Shown: positions 26,577 to 34,836 of the stretch, in pieces | Layout: each line of letters starts with the position of its first letter | How positions within the stretch are numbered: position 1 is the first letter of the stretch | Source of the DNA: Bacillota bacterium | Lineage (GTDB): Bacteria; Bacillota; Clostridia; Acetivibrionales; DSM-1351 | Direction of reading: 5' to 3' | Length of the DNA stretch: 51,066 nt | Assembly (NCBI GenBank): GCA_023416275.1 | Contig: JAEZIB010000052.1 | Location: 1 to 51,066, forward strand | Position numbers and translations under genes: made by a program | Notes under the pieces: generated by a model | Databases searched by the model: none | Seen by the model: the letters and a program-made list of their open reading frames with translations, nothing else | What the model was told of the DNA's origin: nothing

Positions 26577-28340
26577 CTATTTATCGTTGGAATAGTCTTT
26601 TTCACAAGAGCATGCTCGTAAAAGTTCTTTTTCAATTGTAGTAAGAAGATTTTCAATATCCTTATGGCTGATAGAATCCTTATAATAGCCTATTGACATT
26701 GTTAATATATCGTTATAGGAATTGGAAAAAAGCATAAGTCCTGGAGCACGTATGGCAGGAGGCAATAAATATGCATCCGACACAATAGTATCTCCAAATT
26801 TAATTAATGCTCTTGATATGTTTCCTAGATTATTAAATTCAGGAAAGCATATATTTCCAACATAATATGGTTGACTTTTATTAATTTCAGAATATTTAGA
26901 AAGGCGCTTAGAATAATTAATTAAATAGGAATAACAAGTCTTTCCGAGATATTCTTCGCCGACAGCACTACTAATACCGACTGGTCTGCTGCTATTGGAG
27001 AAAAGCTGTGTAGAGTTTTCGGCTTGAGCTTTTACAACCCTAGATAAAGTGTCTTCAAAAGATTCATTCGAAATTTTTGCTATACTTGTTATAAAGTCCC
27101 CAGAAAAATTTCTTGCTAATTGGGTTCTATTATCGTTGATATAATTTCGCAGGTCTGTCTTAGAAGTGATATCCATTGGAATACCATATATTGGTTTGGA
27201 TAATTTAAACATTGCTCTATAAAATGAGGTTAGTAATAAATCATTTAATGTTGCGCCCCTAGACTTACCATATTGATATATTGAATCCAAACTTGCATGA
27301 GTAATTCTGTTAATAGCATAACGAATGTCATCTTTTCCACTGTTTCTCCAGGGGAAGGCCCACATGGTTTTAGGAAAATCCAGCATGGAATTCCACTTGA
27401 GCTCAGGGTGCGCGCTGCCTAATTCTTCATATAATATACTTTCATTTATCATACTGTCTATACGGGATTGCGCTTTAAAGTCAACATCCTTTTGGTCTAT
27501 GCTGGAGTATATATTTGACAATAACTGTATATATTCCTTTGCATAGGTTCCATCACAGCATGCATTATTAATTTTCAATGCTAATATGTCATAATCTTTT
27601 AAACGAATTACTTTAGCTTTTATATTAGCATCACTATCAACCTTTAACGGCTCTTGTATGAATAATTTAACAGCTTCATCTGGATTATCAGTCTCTTCAA
27701 TTGAGCAAAAAGCTATTTCGTCAAGGTTTTCTAAACGTTTCCAAAAGGGTGGCTGGCTTTCAACAAATGTGCAACCAAAGACTGGCTCTACATCAACAGA
27801 TAGTCTAATTGCTTTATTTATTTTGTCCAAGTTTAACCTTCCATCAAGCTTTAATATAGCCTGAAGCTGTAAAAAAGGCATGTTATACTGAGAAAGATGG
27901 TTTAATATATCATGTCCGCTTGCAGGAAAGATATCAAGGTTATCACTGCTATTATCCTCACTAGAATTATCTATATCGGGGGCAAGGTTTTCAATAGGAG
28001 GTATAGACTCTTCTTGAGCTTCAGCTTCATCGGACAATTCCTTTTCAAAAGAAGCGATATTCTCGTTTGGCGGTGTTTCTGAAGAAGAGGAGGTATGTCC
28101 TTTAGAGTATGAATTTGGAAAAGTGTCTTTGTTGAGATGGGCAAATTCCTTAATTGCCATAGAATAATTTTCATAGTACTTAATAATATTCTGAAAAATA
28201 TCTTCACGAAACTTACTGAAAGCATCAATATTGTTTTTATAAAACTCAGTATCTATGATATTAAATTCTTTATGAACTTTTGTTAGGTTCTCAAAAGGAT
28301 TGGTATTATCAGAAGCACTAGTTCTATTTCCAGTTTCCAT
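26577..28340 (-). CDS. Condensation-like protein 3, catalytic His replaced by Asn
   Basis: A 587-residue paralogue with an extended N-terminus: helices to about residue 75, an acidic Ser/Glu/Pro linker (about 85-135), then FPASGHDILNHL. Where paralogues read INHVCCDG or INHACCDG, this one reads INNACCDG, with Asn269 at the catalytic His position; Asp and Gly are kept. It may be a non-catalytic partner or scaffold. ATG 28340 is 13 bases after GGGAGG; a GTG at 28424 has no ribosome site. Upstream, AAGGAGGAG precedes an out-of-frame four-codon frame (MPLL). Confidence 0.75.
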   Translation of the reverse strand: METGNRTSASDNTNPFENLTKVHKEFNIIDTEFYKNNIDAFSKFREDIFQNIIKYYENYSMAIKEFAHLNKDTFPNSYSKGHTSSSSETPPNENIASFEKELSDEAEAQEESIPPIENLAPDIDNSSEDNSSDNLDIFPASGHDILNHLSQYNMPFLQLQAILKLDGRLNLDKINKAIRLSVDVEPVFGCTFVESQPPFWKRLENLDEIAFCSIEETDNPDEAVKLFIQEPLKVDSDANIKAKVIRLKDYDILALKINNACCDGTYAKEYIQLLSNIYSSIDQKDVDFKAQSRIDSMINESILYEELGSAHPELKWNSMLDFPKTMWAFPWRNSGKDDIRYAINRITHASLDSIYQYGKSRGATLNDLLLTSFYRAMFKLSKPIYGIPMDITSKTDLRNYINDNRTQLARNFSGDFITSIAKISNESFEDTLSRVVKAQAENSTQLFSNSSRPVGISSAVGEEYLGKTCYSYLINYSKRLSKYSEINKSQPYYVGNICFPEFNNLGNISRALIKFGDTIVSDAYLLPPAIRAPGLMLFSNSYNDILTMSIGYYKDSISHKDIENLLTTIEKELLRACSCEKDYSNDK

Positions 28341-28443
28341 AATTATTATCCAGCCTCCCTCTAACACAGAATTTATTAAAGAAGCGGCATGGACTTGCTC
28401 CTCCTTCTTTTTTATTTTAGGCACTTCACAAAATACTAACCAA

Positions 28444-28669
28444 TTATAGCGCGCCTAGATTCAAAATGAAATTATTCGATTTTATACACCATCAAAAACC
28501 ACTTGTGGTTTTTGTGGCTCGAAAATGCACCTTGTTCGTACATACTTTATTTTCGAGCTTATTACATTCAGCGGCGTGTAAGCGAGGCGGGAGATATTCT
28601 CACAGCCTCAAAACCAAAGCGGTACCCTCCACTTATTGAAGAGGGGGACATTTTGTTGCCTTGTTATAT
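28444..28669 (-). mobile_element. MITE-like element, copy B
   Basis: A 226-bp noncoding element, about 88% identical by eye to copy A (45588-45810) on the opposite strand. Internal landmarks are CTCGAAAAT/ATTTTCGAG, AAAACCAC-aa-GTGGTTTT, AATGTCCCC near one end and TCATTTTGAATCTAGGCG at the other. Ends are degenerate forms of TTATAACG (TTATAGCG and TGTTATAT on the plus strand). It carries no gene. It fills the gap between condensation gene 3 and the Crp/Fnr gene. Confidence 0.7.
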
Positions 28670-28787
28670 ATTAAAATTTCTTAAACACAAACTTAGGCAA
28701 GATCTACAATAGCAGTATATGAACTAAATACTCAAATGTTACATATGGGAAGGCGGAGGAACTTAAAGAAAAAATGGAGTAAGAAGT

Positions 28788-29495
28788 TTAAGCTAAACAC
28801 TCCTTCAGAGCTTCCATAGATAAGATCTTAAAAGAATTCTGATAGTAGTCAAGAATATTTTCTTCCTTCATTTTAGCAAGCTCACGGCACATAGAAGTTC
28901 TGGAGACATTGAGAAACTCGGCTAATTCATTTCTATTAGGAGTTATCTGAAAGTTCAGGCTATTTCTGTCTTTAGCTTCATGTAAAAGGTAAGCTGCAAT
29001 TTTTTCTCTCATACCTTTTAGAGTAAGAAGTTCAATTTTAGTATTCAGACTGTAATTTTTCTGACCGAGAATAAGCATCATATTCTGAATAATCTGAATG
29101 TGGAAGTTACAGGAATTGCTACAGCTTTTGGTAATTCTCTCATAAGGAACAAAGAGTATTTTTGTATCTTCCTTTACCCTGATTGTAACAGGCGATATGC
29201 GTTTTACAGTGCAGACAATTCCCTCGCCGAAAATTTGAGAAGGAGTTAGAAAAGCCATTATATGACGGTTTCCAGCAAGGTTTTCCTTAATAATCTCCGC
29301 TGAACCAGTTAATAGAATCCCTACATGGTTAATTTCATTTCCAGAGAAAAAAACATATTCATCATTCTTGTAGGTCTTTGTATAGGAGCCTAGACAGGAT
29401 AGCAGTGGCCCCAGGTCTTCGTCTGCAATGCCCTTAAATAATGTGCATTTTGATAATACAGCTGTATAATTCTCCATATTTTTATCCACGCTCAC
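28788..29495 (-). CDS. Crp/Fnr-family regulator, probable regulator of hcp
   Basis: A 235-residue CRP/FNR protein. The N-terminal cyclic-nucleotide-binding-like beta-barrel runs to about residue 125 (ILLTGSAEIIKE, FGEGIV). A long dimer helix follows, then a winged helix with NRNELAEFLNVSRTSMCREL as the recognition unit. It has no FNR-type N-terminal Cys cluster. It is divergent from hcp and the shared 200-bp gap holds a perfect 16-bp palindrome, so it is likely an HcpR-like sensor of nitrosative stress controlling hcp (inference from context). Confidence 0.85.
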   Translation of the reverse strand: MSVDKNMENYTAVLSKCTLFKGIADEDLGPLLSCLGSYTKTYKNDEYVFFSGNEINHVGILLTGSAEIIKENLAGNRHIMAFLTPSQIFGEGIVCTVKRISPVTIRVKEDTKILFVPYERITKSCSNSCNFHIQIIQNMMLILGQKNYSLNTKIELLTLKGMREKIAAYLLHEAKDRNSLNFQITPNRNELAEFLNVSRTSMCRELAKMKEENILDYYQNSFKILSMEALKECLA

Positions 29496-29582
29496 ATTTT
29501 ACATTAATTATTCAATGTAAAAATGACATGGAAGCTCCACCTCCAAAAAAATATTGTTAATTTGTGCTAGTTTTTTATATTT

Positions 29583-29625
29583 TGTAGCTATAGCTACATC
29601 ATCTTAGTACTAATTCTATTATACT
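29583..29625 (+). promoter_or_regulatory. hcp promoter with Crp/Fnr operator at -41.5
   Basis: Perfect palindrome TGTAGCTATAGCTACA (29583-29598) upstream of a -10 box TATACT (29620-29625). With transcription starting near 29632, the palindrome centre (29590.5) is at -41.5, the position used by class II CRP/FNR activators, and there is no -35 box. The palindrome is seen; the binding protein (29495-28788) is inferred. Confidence 0.7.
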
Positions 29626-29698
29626 GAGACTATCAAATCAAGCACAATAACTTAGCAAATAAATTAAAAATAAAAACAATAAAAAGGAGATAGATTAT

Positions 29699-31528
29699 AT
29701 GGAAAATAAAATGTTTTGTTATCAATGTCAAGAAACTGCAGGCTGCACAGGATGTACTAATATGGGTGTATGTGGAAAGTCACCAGAGCTTGCCAAAACT
29801 CAAGATTTATTGATTTATGCTACAAAAGGCTTAAGTGTTGTTACAACCGCACTAAGAAGCCAGGGAGAAAATATTTCACCAGAAGTAAATCACCACATTA
29901 CTCTAAATCTTTTCACAACAATTACAAATGCAAACTTTGATAATGATGTAATTTATCAAAGAGTGCTGGATACTTTAAAAATCAAAGAAACTCTATTGAA
30001 TAAAGTAACCAATAAGGAAAGCTTGCATCAAGCAGCATTGTGGAATGGTACTACTAAAGAGGAACTAGATGCAAAAGCAGAGATAGTTGGAGTACTTGCA
30101 ACAGAAAATGAAGATGTAAGAAGCCTTAGAGAACTTATTATATATGGAAATAAAGGCTTGGCAGCTTATATGAAGCATGCTAATGAGCTCGGCTATGATG
30201 ATGATGCAATAAATGCATTTATGCAGAAGGCATTGGCAGCGACCTTAGATGACAGCTTAAGTGCAGATGCTTTAGTGGCACTTACTCTAGAAACAGGTAA
30301 AACAGGTGTGGATGGAATGGCGCTTTTAGATACCGCAAATACTTCAACCTATGGTAATCCTGAAATTACAAAAGTTAATATTGGTGTAGGTAAGAATCCA
30401 GGTATCTTAATTTCTGGACATGACTTGAAAGATCTAGAGCAGCTGCTAGAACAAACACAGGGCACAGGAGTTGATGTTTATACTCATTCAGAAATGCTTC
30501 CAGCTCACTACTATCCTAAGTTCAAGAAGTATAGCAATTTTGTAGGTAACTATGGAAATGCATGGTGGAAGCAAAAAGAAGAGTTTGAAAGCTTTAATGG
30601 ACCAATTCTTATGACAACAAACTGTATTGTACCTCCTAAGGACTCATATAAAGCAAGATTATTTACAACAGGCTCAGCAGGCTTTACAGGATGTACTCAT
30701 ATTGACAAGGATGAAAAGGGTAACAAGGATTTCACCGCTATTATAGAAATGGCAAAAAGTTGTGCGGCTCCAACACAAATAGAAGAGGGTGAAATCATTG
30801 GAGGCTTTGCTCATAATCAGGTTTTAGCATTGGCTGATAAAGTTGTAGATGCTGTAAAATCAGGTGCTATCAAGAAATTCTTTGTAATGGCGGGCTGTGA
30901 TGGACGTCAAAAGTCTAGAAATTACTACACAGACTTTGCAAAAGCGCTTCCAAAGGATACTGTAATTATGACAGCAGGTTGTGCGAAATATAAATATAAC
31001 AAGCTTGAGCTTGGTGATATCAACGGAATTCCAAGAGTACTTGATGCAGGACAATGTAATGATTCATACTCCTTGGCAGTAATTGCACTTAAGCTTAAGG
31101 AAGTATTTGGACTTGATGATATAAACAAGCTGCCTATTGCTTTCAACATTGCATGGTATGAGCAAAAGGCTGTTATAGTTCTTCTTTCACTCTTGTATTT
31201 AGGAGTAAAGAATATTCACCTTGGCCCAACCTTGCCAGCATTCCTTTCTCCAAATGTTGCAAAGGTGTTGGTTGATAACTTCGGAATTGGCGGAATAACT
31301 AATGTAGAAGATGATATCAAAATGTTTTTAGGCGATGACGAAAAGGCTGCTATTACAAAAAATATGGTGATTGGAGATATATTGAAAGCAAATCCTGATA
31401 GTGCAAAGGTATTAATGGAAGCAGGAATGCATTGTCTTGGATGTCCTTCATCTCAGGCTGAAACACTAGAAGAAGCTTGTTTTGTACATGGAATAAATGT
31501 TGAGGATTTGCTTAAAAAATTAAACTAA
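29699..31528 (+). CDS. hcp: Hydroxylamine reductase (hybrid-cluster protein) with C-terminal DUF1858 domain
   Basis: A 609-residue protein. Residues 1 to about 545 are the hybrid-cluster (prismane) protein, with the N-terminal iron-sulfur Cys set C-x2-C-x8-C-x5-C in MFCYQCQETAGCTGC and the continuing TNMGVCGK, and the cluster ligands distributed through the core (for example FTGCTHID, MAGCDGR, GQCND). It reduces hydroxylamine or nitric oxide under nitrosative stress. The last ~60 residues form a DUF1858 'hybrid-cluster-associated' domain with a MHCLGCP CxxC. AAAGGAG precedes the ATG. The Crp/Fnr gene is divergent. Confidence 0.93.
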   Translation: MENKMFCYQCQETAGCTGCTNMGVCGKSPELAKTQDLLIYATKGLSVVTTALRSQGENISPEVNHHITLNLFTTITNANFDNDVIYQRVLDTLKIKETLLNKVTNKESLHQAALWNGTTKEELDAKAEIVGVLATENEDVRSLRELIIYGNKGLAAYMKHANELGYDDDAINAFMQKALAATLDDSLSADALVALTLETGKTGVDGMALLDTANTSTYGNPEITKVNIGVGKNPGILISGHDLKDLEQLLEQTQGTGVDVYTHSEMLPAHYYPKFKKYSNFVGNYGNAWWKQKEEFESFNGPILMTTNCIVPPKDSYKARLFTTGSAGFTGCTHIDKDEKGNKDFTAIIEMAKSCAAPTQIEEGEIIGGFAHNQVLALADKVVDAVKSGAIKKFFVMAGCDGRQKSRNYYTDFAKALPKDTVIMTAGCAKYKYNKLELGDINGIPRVLDAGQCNDSYSLAVIALKLKEVFGLDDINKLPIAFNIAWYEQKAVIVLLSLLYLGVKNIHLGPTLPAFLSPNVAKVLVDNFGIGGITNVEDDIKMFLGDDEKAAITKNMVIGDILKANPDSAKVLMEAGMHCLGCPSSQAETLEEACFVHGINVEDLLKKLN

Positions 31529-31572
31529 TATCCATTAAGAAATGTTATTTTATTTAAAATTAAGCACTATAA

Positions 31573-31612
31573 AAAGCAGCTGTGACTTTGTTTGTCACAG
31601 CTGCTTTAGTAT
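31573..31612. terminator. Strong bidirectional terminator between hcp and the PpiC gene
   Basis: AAAGCAGCTGTGAC-tttgttt-GTCACAGCTGCTTT, a perfect 14-pair stem flanked by A/T runs, between convergent genes. Confidence 0.88.
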
Positions 31613-31617
31613 ACTAG

Positions 31618-33024
31618 CTATTTTACTAATATTGCATCAAAAACGCTCTTGTTTTTAACAACAACATACTTTGAGTCTGCAATTAGCTTATCCATATATA
31701 AATCTGCCGCATCACTTGTAAGCTGTGTACGGATAGATTCCTTAACATCTTCATAAGTGCTTCTTTTTACAAATTTCATTATATGATAGCCATAAGAGGT
31801 TTTTATAATACCGGTATCGCCTTCTTTAGCCTGGAAAGACCAATCTTCAAATTCCTGTACCATCTCACCTTTGCCAAAGGTATATTCTCCACCAGAATCC
31901 TTAGAACCAGGATCCTCTGAATACTCCTTTGCAAGAGAAGTGAAATCTTCTCCAGCTTTTACTTTTAATAAGATATCATCAGCTTTTTTCTTAATTACTT
32001 CTAGTTCCTGTGCACTTTTATTAGAGTCTGCTAATAACAATATGTGTTTTACAGTAACCTTTTCATAACTGGATTTATTGCTTTCATAGGTCTTTAAAAT
32101 CTCATCTTCTGATATTGGAAGCTTGCGTATTTCTGCTTGCAAATTTTTGTTGGCTAATTCATAATCCTTTAGAAATTGAGTGTACTCTGACAAGCTAATA
32201 CCGTAGTATTCCTTTAAGCTTTTCTCGGCAGCTTCTTTACTGCCTTCCTGCTTAATTATTTCTGCTATTGTGCTATCAATTTTTGCAAGATCCTCAGCAT
32301 TTAAGACTGTTTTGTTTTCTTTAGCTTTCGATAAAAAGATTGCCTGTTCTTTTGAATAATCAAGAGCCATTTGTTTAGCTAAATTTGCAGCTGTTTCATC
32401 GTTTATCACTGTATCCCACATGTTTTCTTTTATGGATAGCGTAGCTGCATTCTGAGACATATAATTCTTTAAATAATTTTTAGCGTTACTTAAGTAAATA
32501 TAGAATTCAGGTCTTTTGATTTTTTCGTTGCCGACACTAGCTACATAATCACTAGGTGAGCCTATGGAAATTGACTTGGTACTGCCTTCCCAGTTCACGC
32601 ATAAGCCTAGATTTTGTGAAACAAATTTTAATGGTACCATAGTTCTTCCATTAATGGATTTTGGTGCTACAGTAGACGTTACCTTTTTACCATTCACAAG
32701 CGTTGACGTTTTATTAAGCCACAATTCAACTTTGTTTTTATTGTATGTAGCAGTTACTTTTTTGTTTTTGCTGTCCCAGCTGACTTGTCCGCCAAAGGCT
32801 TCAATTATTGTACGTATAGGAACTAAAGTAGTGTCCTTAACTAATACAGGTGTAACTTTATTATCAGTGTCAATAGCCTTCTCAATTCCGTTAACCAACA
32901 TATTTGGTTTTCCAATGGTAAGTATAATAACTTCATCACTTCTGACTGCGGCATAAGAAGAAATTACAGAACCTCCTGCTAACAAAAGTGTTAGGCCCAT
33001 TGCTATCAAGAATTTATTTTTCAT
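31618..33024 (-). CDS. Exported PpiC-type peptidyl-prolyl isomerase with copper-amine-oxidase-N domains
   Basis: A 468-residue exported protein. A signal peptide covers 1-26 (KNKFLIAMGLTLLLAGG). Next come copper amine oxidase N-terminal-type repeats to about residue 165 (TTLVPIRTIIEAFGGQVSWD and TMVPLKFVSQNLG), a SurA-like helical region (about 170-320), and a parvulin domain (VKHILL, GGEYTFGKGEMVQEFEDW, SYGYHIMKF). It is likely a wall-associated foldase like PrsA. ATG 33024 has GGGGGAGG five bases upstream. It lacks the PrsA lipobox Cys, so it is probably secreted or wall-bound rather than lipidated. Confidence 0.85.
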   Translation of the reverse strand: MKNKFLIAMGLTLLLAGGSVISSYAAVRSDEVIILTIGKPNMLVNGIEKAIDTDNKVTPVLVKDTTLVPIRTIIEAFGGQVSWDSKNKKVTATYNKNKVELWLNKTSTLVNGKKVTSTVAPKSINGRTMVPLKFVSQNLGLCVNWEGSTKSISIGSPSDYVASVGNEKIKRPEFYIYLSNAKNYLKNYMSQNAATLSIKENMWDTVINDETAANLAKQMALDYSKEQAIFLSKAKENKTVLNAEDLAKIDSTIAEIIKQEGSKEAAEKSLKEYYGISLSEYTQFLKDYELANKNLQAEIRKLPISEDEILKTYESNKSSYEKVTVKHILLLADSNKSAQELEVIKKKADDILLKVKAGEDFTSLAKEYSEDPGSKDSGGEYTFGKGEMVQEFEDWSFQAKEGDTGIIKTSYGYHIMKFVKRSTYEDVKESIRTQLTSDAADLYMDKLIADSKYVVVKNKSVFDAILVK

Positions 33025-33039
33025 TTTAGCCTCCCCCAA

Positions 33040-33691
33040 AAATAGTAATATCCTGATTACTCAACTTTCCTAATGAAAAGTTTTATCCATGCTCAAGTTT
33101 ATCAATAGTTTGTTACTAAGTACTAGCTTAATTTAAGCAATTATTTAACTTTTCATTTGATAAGTCTCCCACACCTGCAATTTTTAACTGGGAATGTTGA
33201 GTATATTACTTATAAAACAGCATATTTACACTTCGATTATATACTATTTTATACATATTCTCCACGATTTTTAGAAATAATTTCTGTTATATCCTGTTAA
33301 TATTGAAAAAATTTAATTGTCGGAAATACCTTTAATTTAGCAGTTAATATAAAATAGCCTAGCAATTAAAAATGATTATTATATCGGGAGTAAAAATTTT
33401 GGACAAAATACAGGAGTTTTAGACTGATATTAAAGGAATTATATCAATAAAAATCTTTGTAAATTAATAGCTTAGAGATTCAAGAGTATATTACATAAAT
33501 ACCAAGTGCATAAGAAAATATATTGAAAAATAACTTATGGAAATTTATAATTGCATATATAACTCGAAAATAAAGTTTGTACTAACATGGTGTGTTTTCG
33601 AGCTACAAAAACCACAAGTAGTTTTTGATAGTGTTTTGATATTGTTTAGTTTTGCACCAATTAAAAAAACAACAGTTTATTTAGGAGAGAT
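33040..33691. repeat. Intergenic region with decayed copies of both repeat families
   Basis: 650 bp without a gene. At 33059-33116, CTCAACTTTCCTAATGAAAAG and CATGCTCAAGTTTATCAA match, inverted, the stretch at 43441-43504 (about 70% by eye). At 33561-33638, CTCGAAAATAAAG, GTTTTCGAG and ACCACAAGTAGTTTTTGAT match the centre of the MITE-like element (fragment C). The right end holds the decarboxylase ribosome site. Confidence 0.5.
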
Positions 33692-34588
33692 ATGATTAAA
33701 ATATATAATAGAAAAACGGGAGAATACGAAACTGAAAATGTGGCAGGGGGTACACTCCTTAATGCCTTATACACATCAAAAGCAGGCAATTTAGGTCTTG
33801 AATTGTTAGTGAAAAGAAAAATATATTCTGCGCTAACAGGCTTTTTCTGTGATTTGAGGTTGAGCAAGAAAAGTATAGCAAAATTTGCAAAGAACTTCTC
33901 AATTGATTTAGAGGAATGTGAAAATAAGCTCAATGACTACAGCAGTTTTAATGAATTCTTTTCGAGAAAATTGAAGACTACAGCCAGAAGCTTTGAGAAG
34001 CCAGAGGACGAGCTTCTATCACCAGGTGACGGGCGTTTACAGGCATGGAATAATATTGATTATAAAGACATTATACAGGTAAAGGGTATGAGCTATAGTC
34101 TTTCAGACTTGTTGCAGGATGAAAAATTAGCCAAAGAATATGAGGGCGGAGTATATATGATTTTGAGGCTTTGCCCAGTAGACTATCATAGATTTCACTT
34201 TTTTGACAGTGGTGTTTGTAGTAGAGCAAAAAAGATTAAGGGCGAATACTATTCTGTTAATCCTGTAGCACTTAGAAAAATCCCAGAGCTTTTCTGCAGA
34301 AATAAGAGAGAATACAGTATATTCAAGACGGACAATTTTGGTGAGGTTCTATATGTTGAAGTGGGAGCAACCTCTGTTGGTTCAATTGTTCAGACCTACG
34401 TTCCTGACCGCAGAGTAAAAAGGGGAGAGGAAAAAGGGTATTTTAAGTTTGGTGGTTCAACAGTGCTTCTGTTTTTTAAGAAGGATAAAGTTATGATAGA
34501 TACAGATATTATAAATCAGACAAATAACGGTTTTGAAACTAAAATTTTAGCTGGTGACACTATAGGCAAAAGATACTTAAAAGGTTAA
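33692..34588 (+). CDS. psd: Phosphatidylserine decarboxylase proenzyme
   Basis: A 298-residue pyruvoyl-dependent membrane-associated decarboxylase that converts phosphatidylserine to phosphatidylethanolamine. The self-cleavage motif is GGST in FKFGGSTVLLFF (a variant of LGST) near residue 252, giving a large beta chain and a short alpha chain that carries the pyruvoyl group on the Ser. The catalytic Asp (SPGDGR) and His (VDYHRFHF) of the processing triad are present. AGGAGAG precedes the ATG. No phosphatidylserine synthase is in the window. Confidence 0.92.
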   Translation: MIKIYNRKTGEYETENVAGGTLLNALYTSKAGNLGLELLVKRKIYSALTGFFCDLRLSKKSIAKFAKNFSIDLEECENKLNDYSSFNEFFSRKLKTTARSFEKPEDELLSPGDGRLQAWNNIDYKDIIQVKGMSYSLSDLLQDEKLAKEYEGGVYMILRLCPVDYHRFHFFDSGVCSRAKKIKGEYYSVNPVALRKIPELFCRNKREYSIFKTDNFGEVLYVEVGATSVGSIVQTYVPDRRVKRGEEKGYFKFGGSTVLLFFKKDKVMIDTDIINQTNNGFETKILAGDTIGKRYLKG

Positions 34589-34836
34589 CTATACAAACTG
34601 TACAAATTTTGTTCTTGAGAAATAGGCTGTTTTTTTGTTGTTAATAACTTTATATTGGTTTATAATAAACTAAGTTGGATTTTTAAATATACAAAGACTT
34701 TGTAATTTAATATGCAATATAGCTTTAACTATGTTGCTTGTGCGGCTTCAACGGAGATGCAGCAATTATATTATTTAATGGTGGATATTAGCAAAAATAA
34801 AAATTGTTGGCGTAAATATAGGTTATGGAGGTTGTT

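Noticed and set aside
18507..28340. Closthioamide-type or standard NRPS/PKS cluster
   Set aside because: No adenylation, ketosynthase-module, thioamide-forming or phosphopantetheinyl transferase genes are present; only stand-alone condensation-like proteins and a KAS III/SDR/carrier trio.
28503..28712. A 69-codon open frame on the plus strand
   Set aside because: It lies inside MITE copy B, is not kept open in copy A, and looks like chance.
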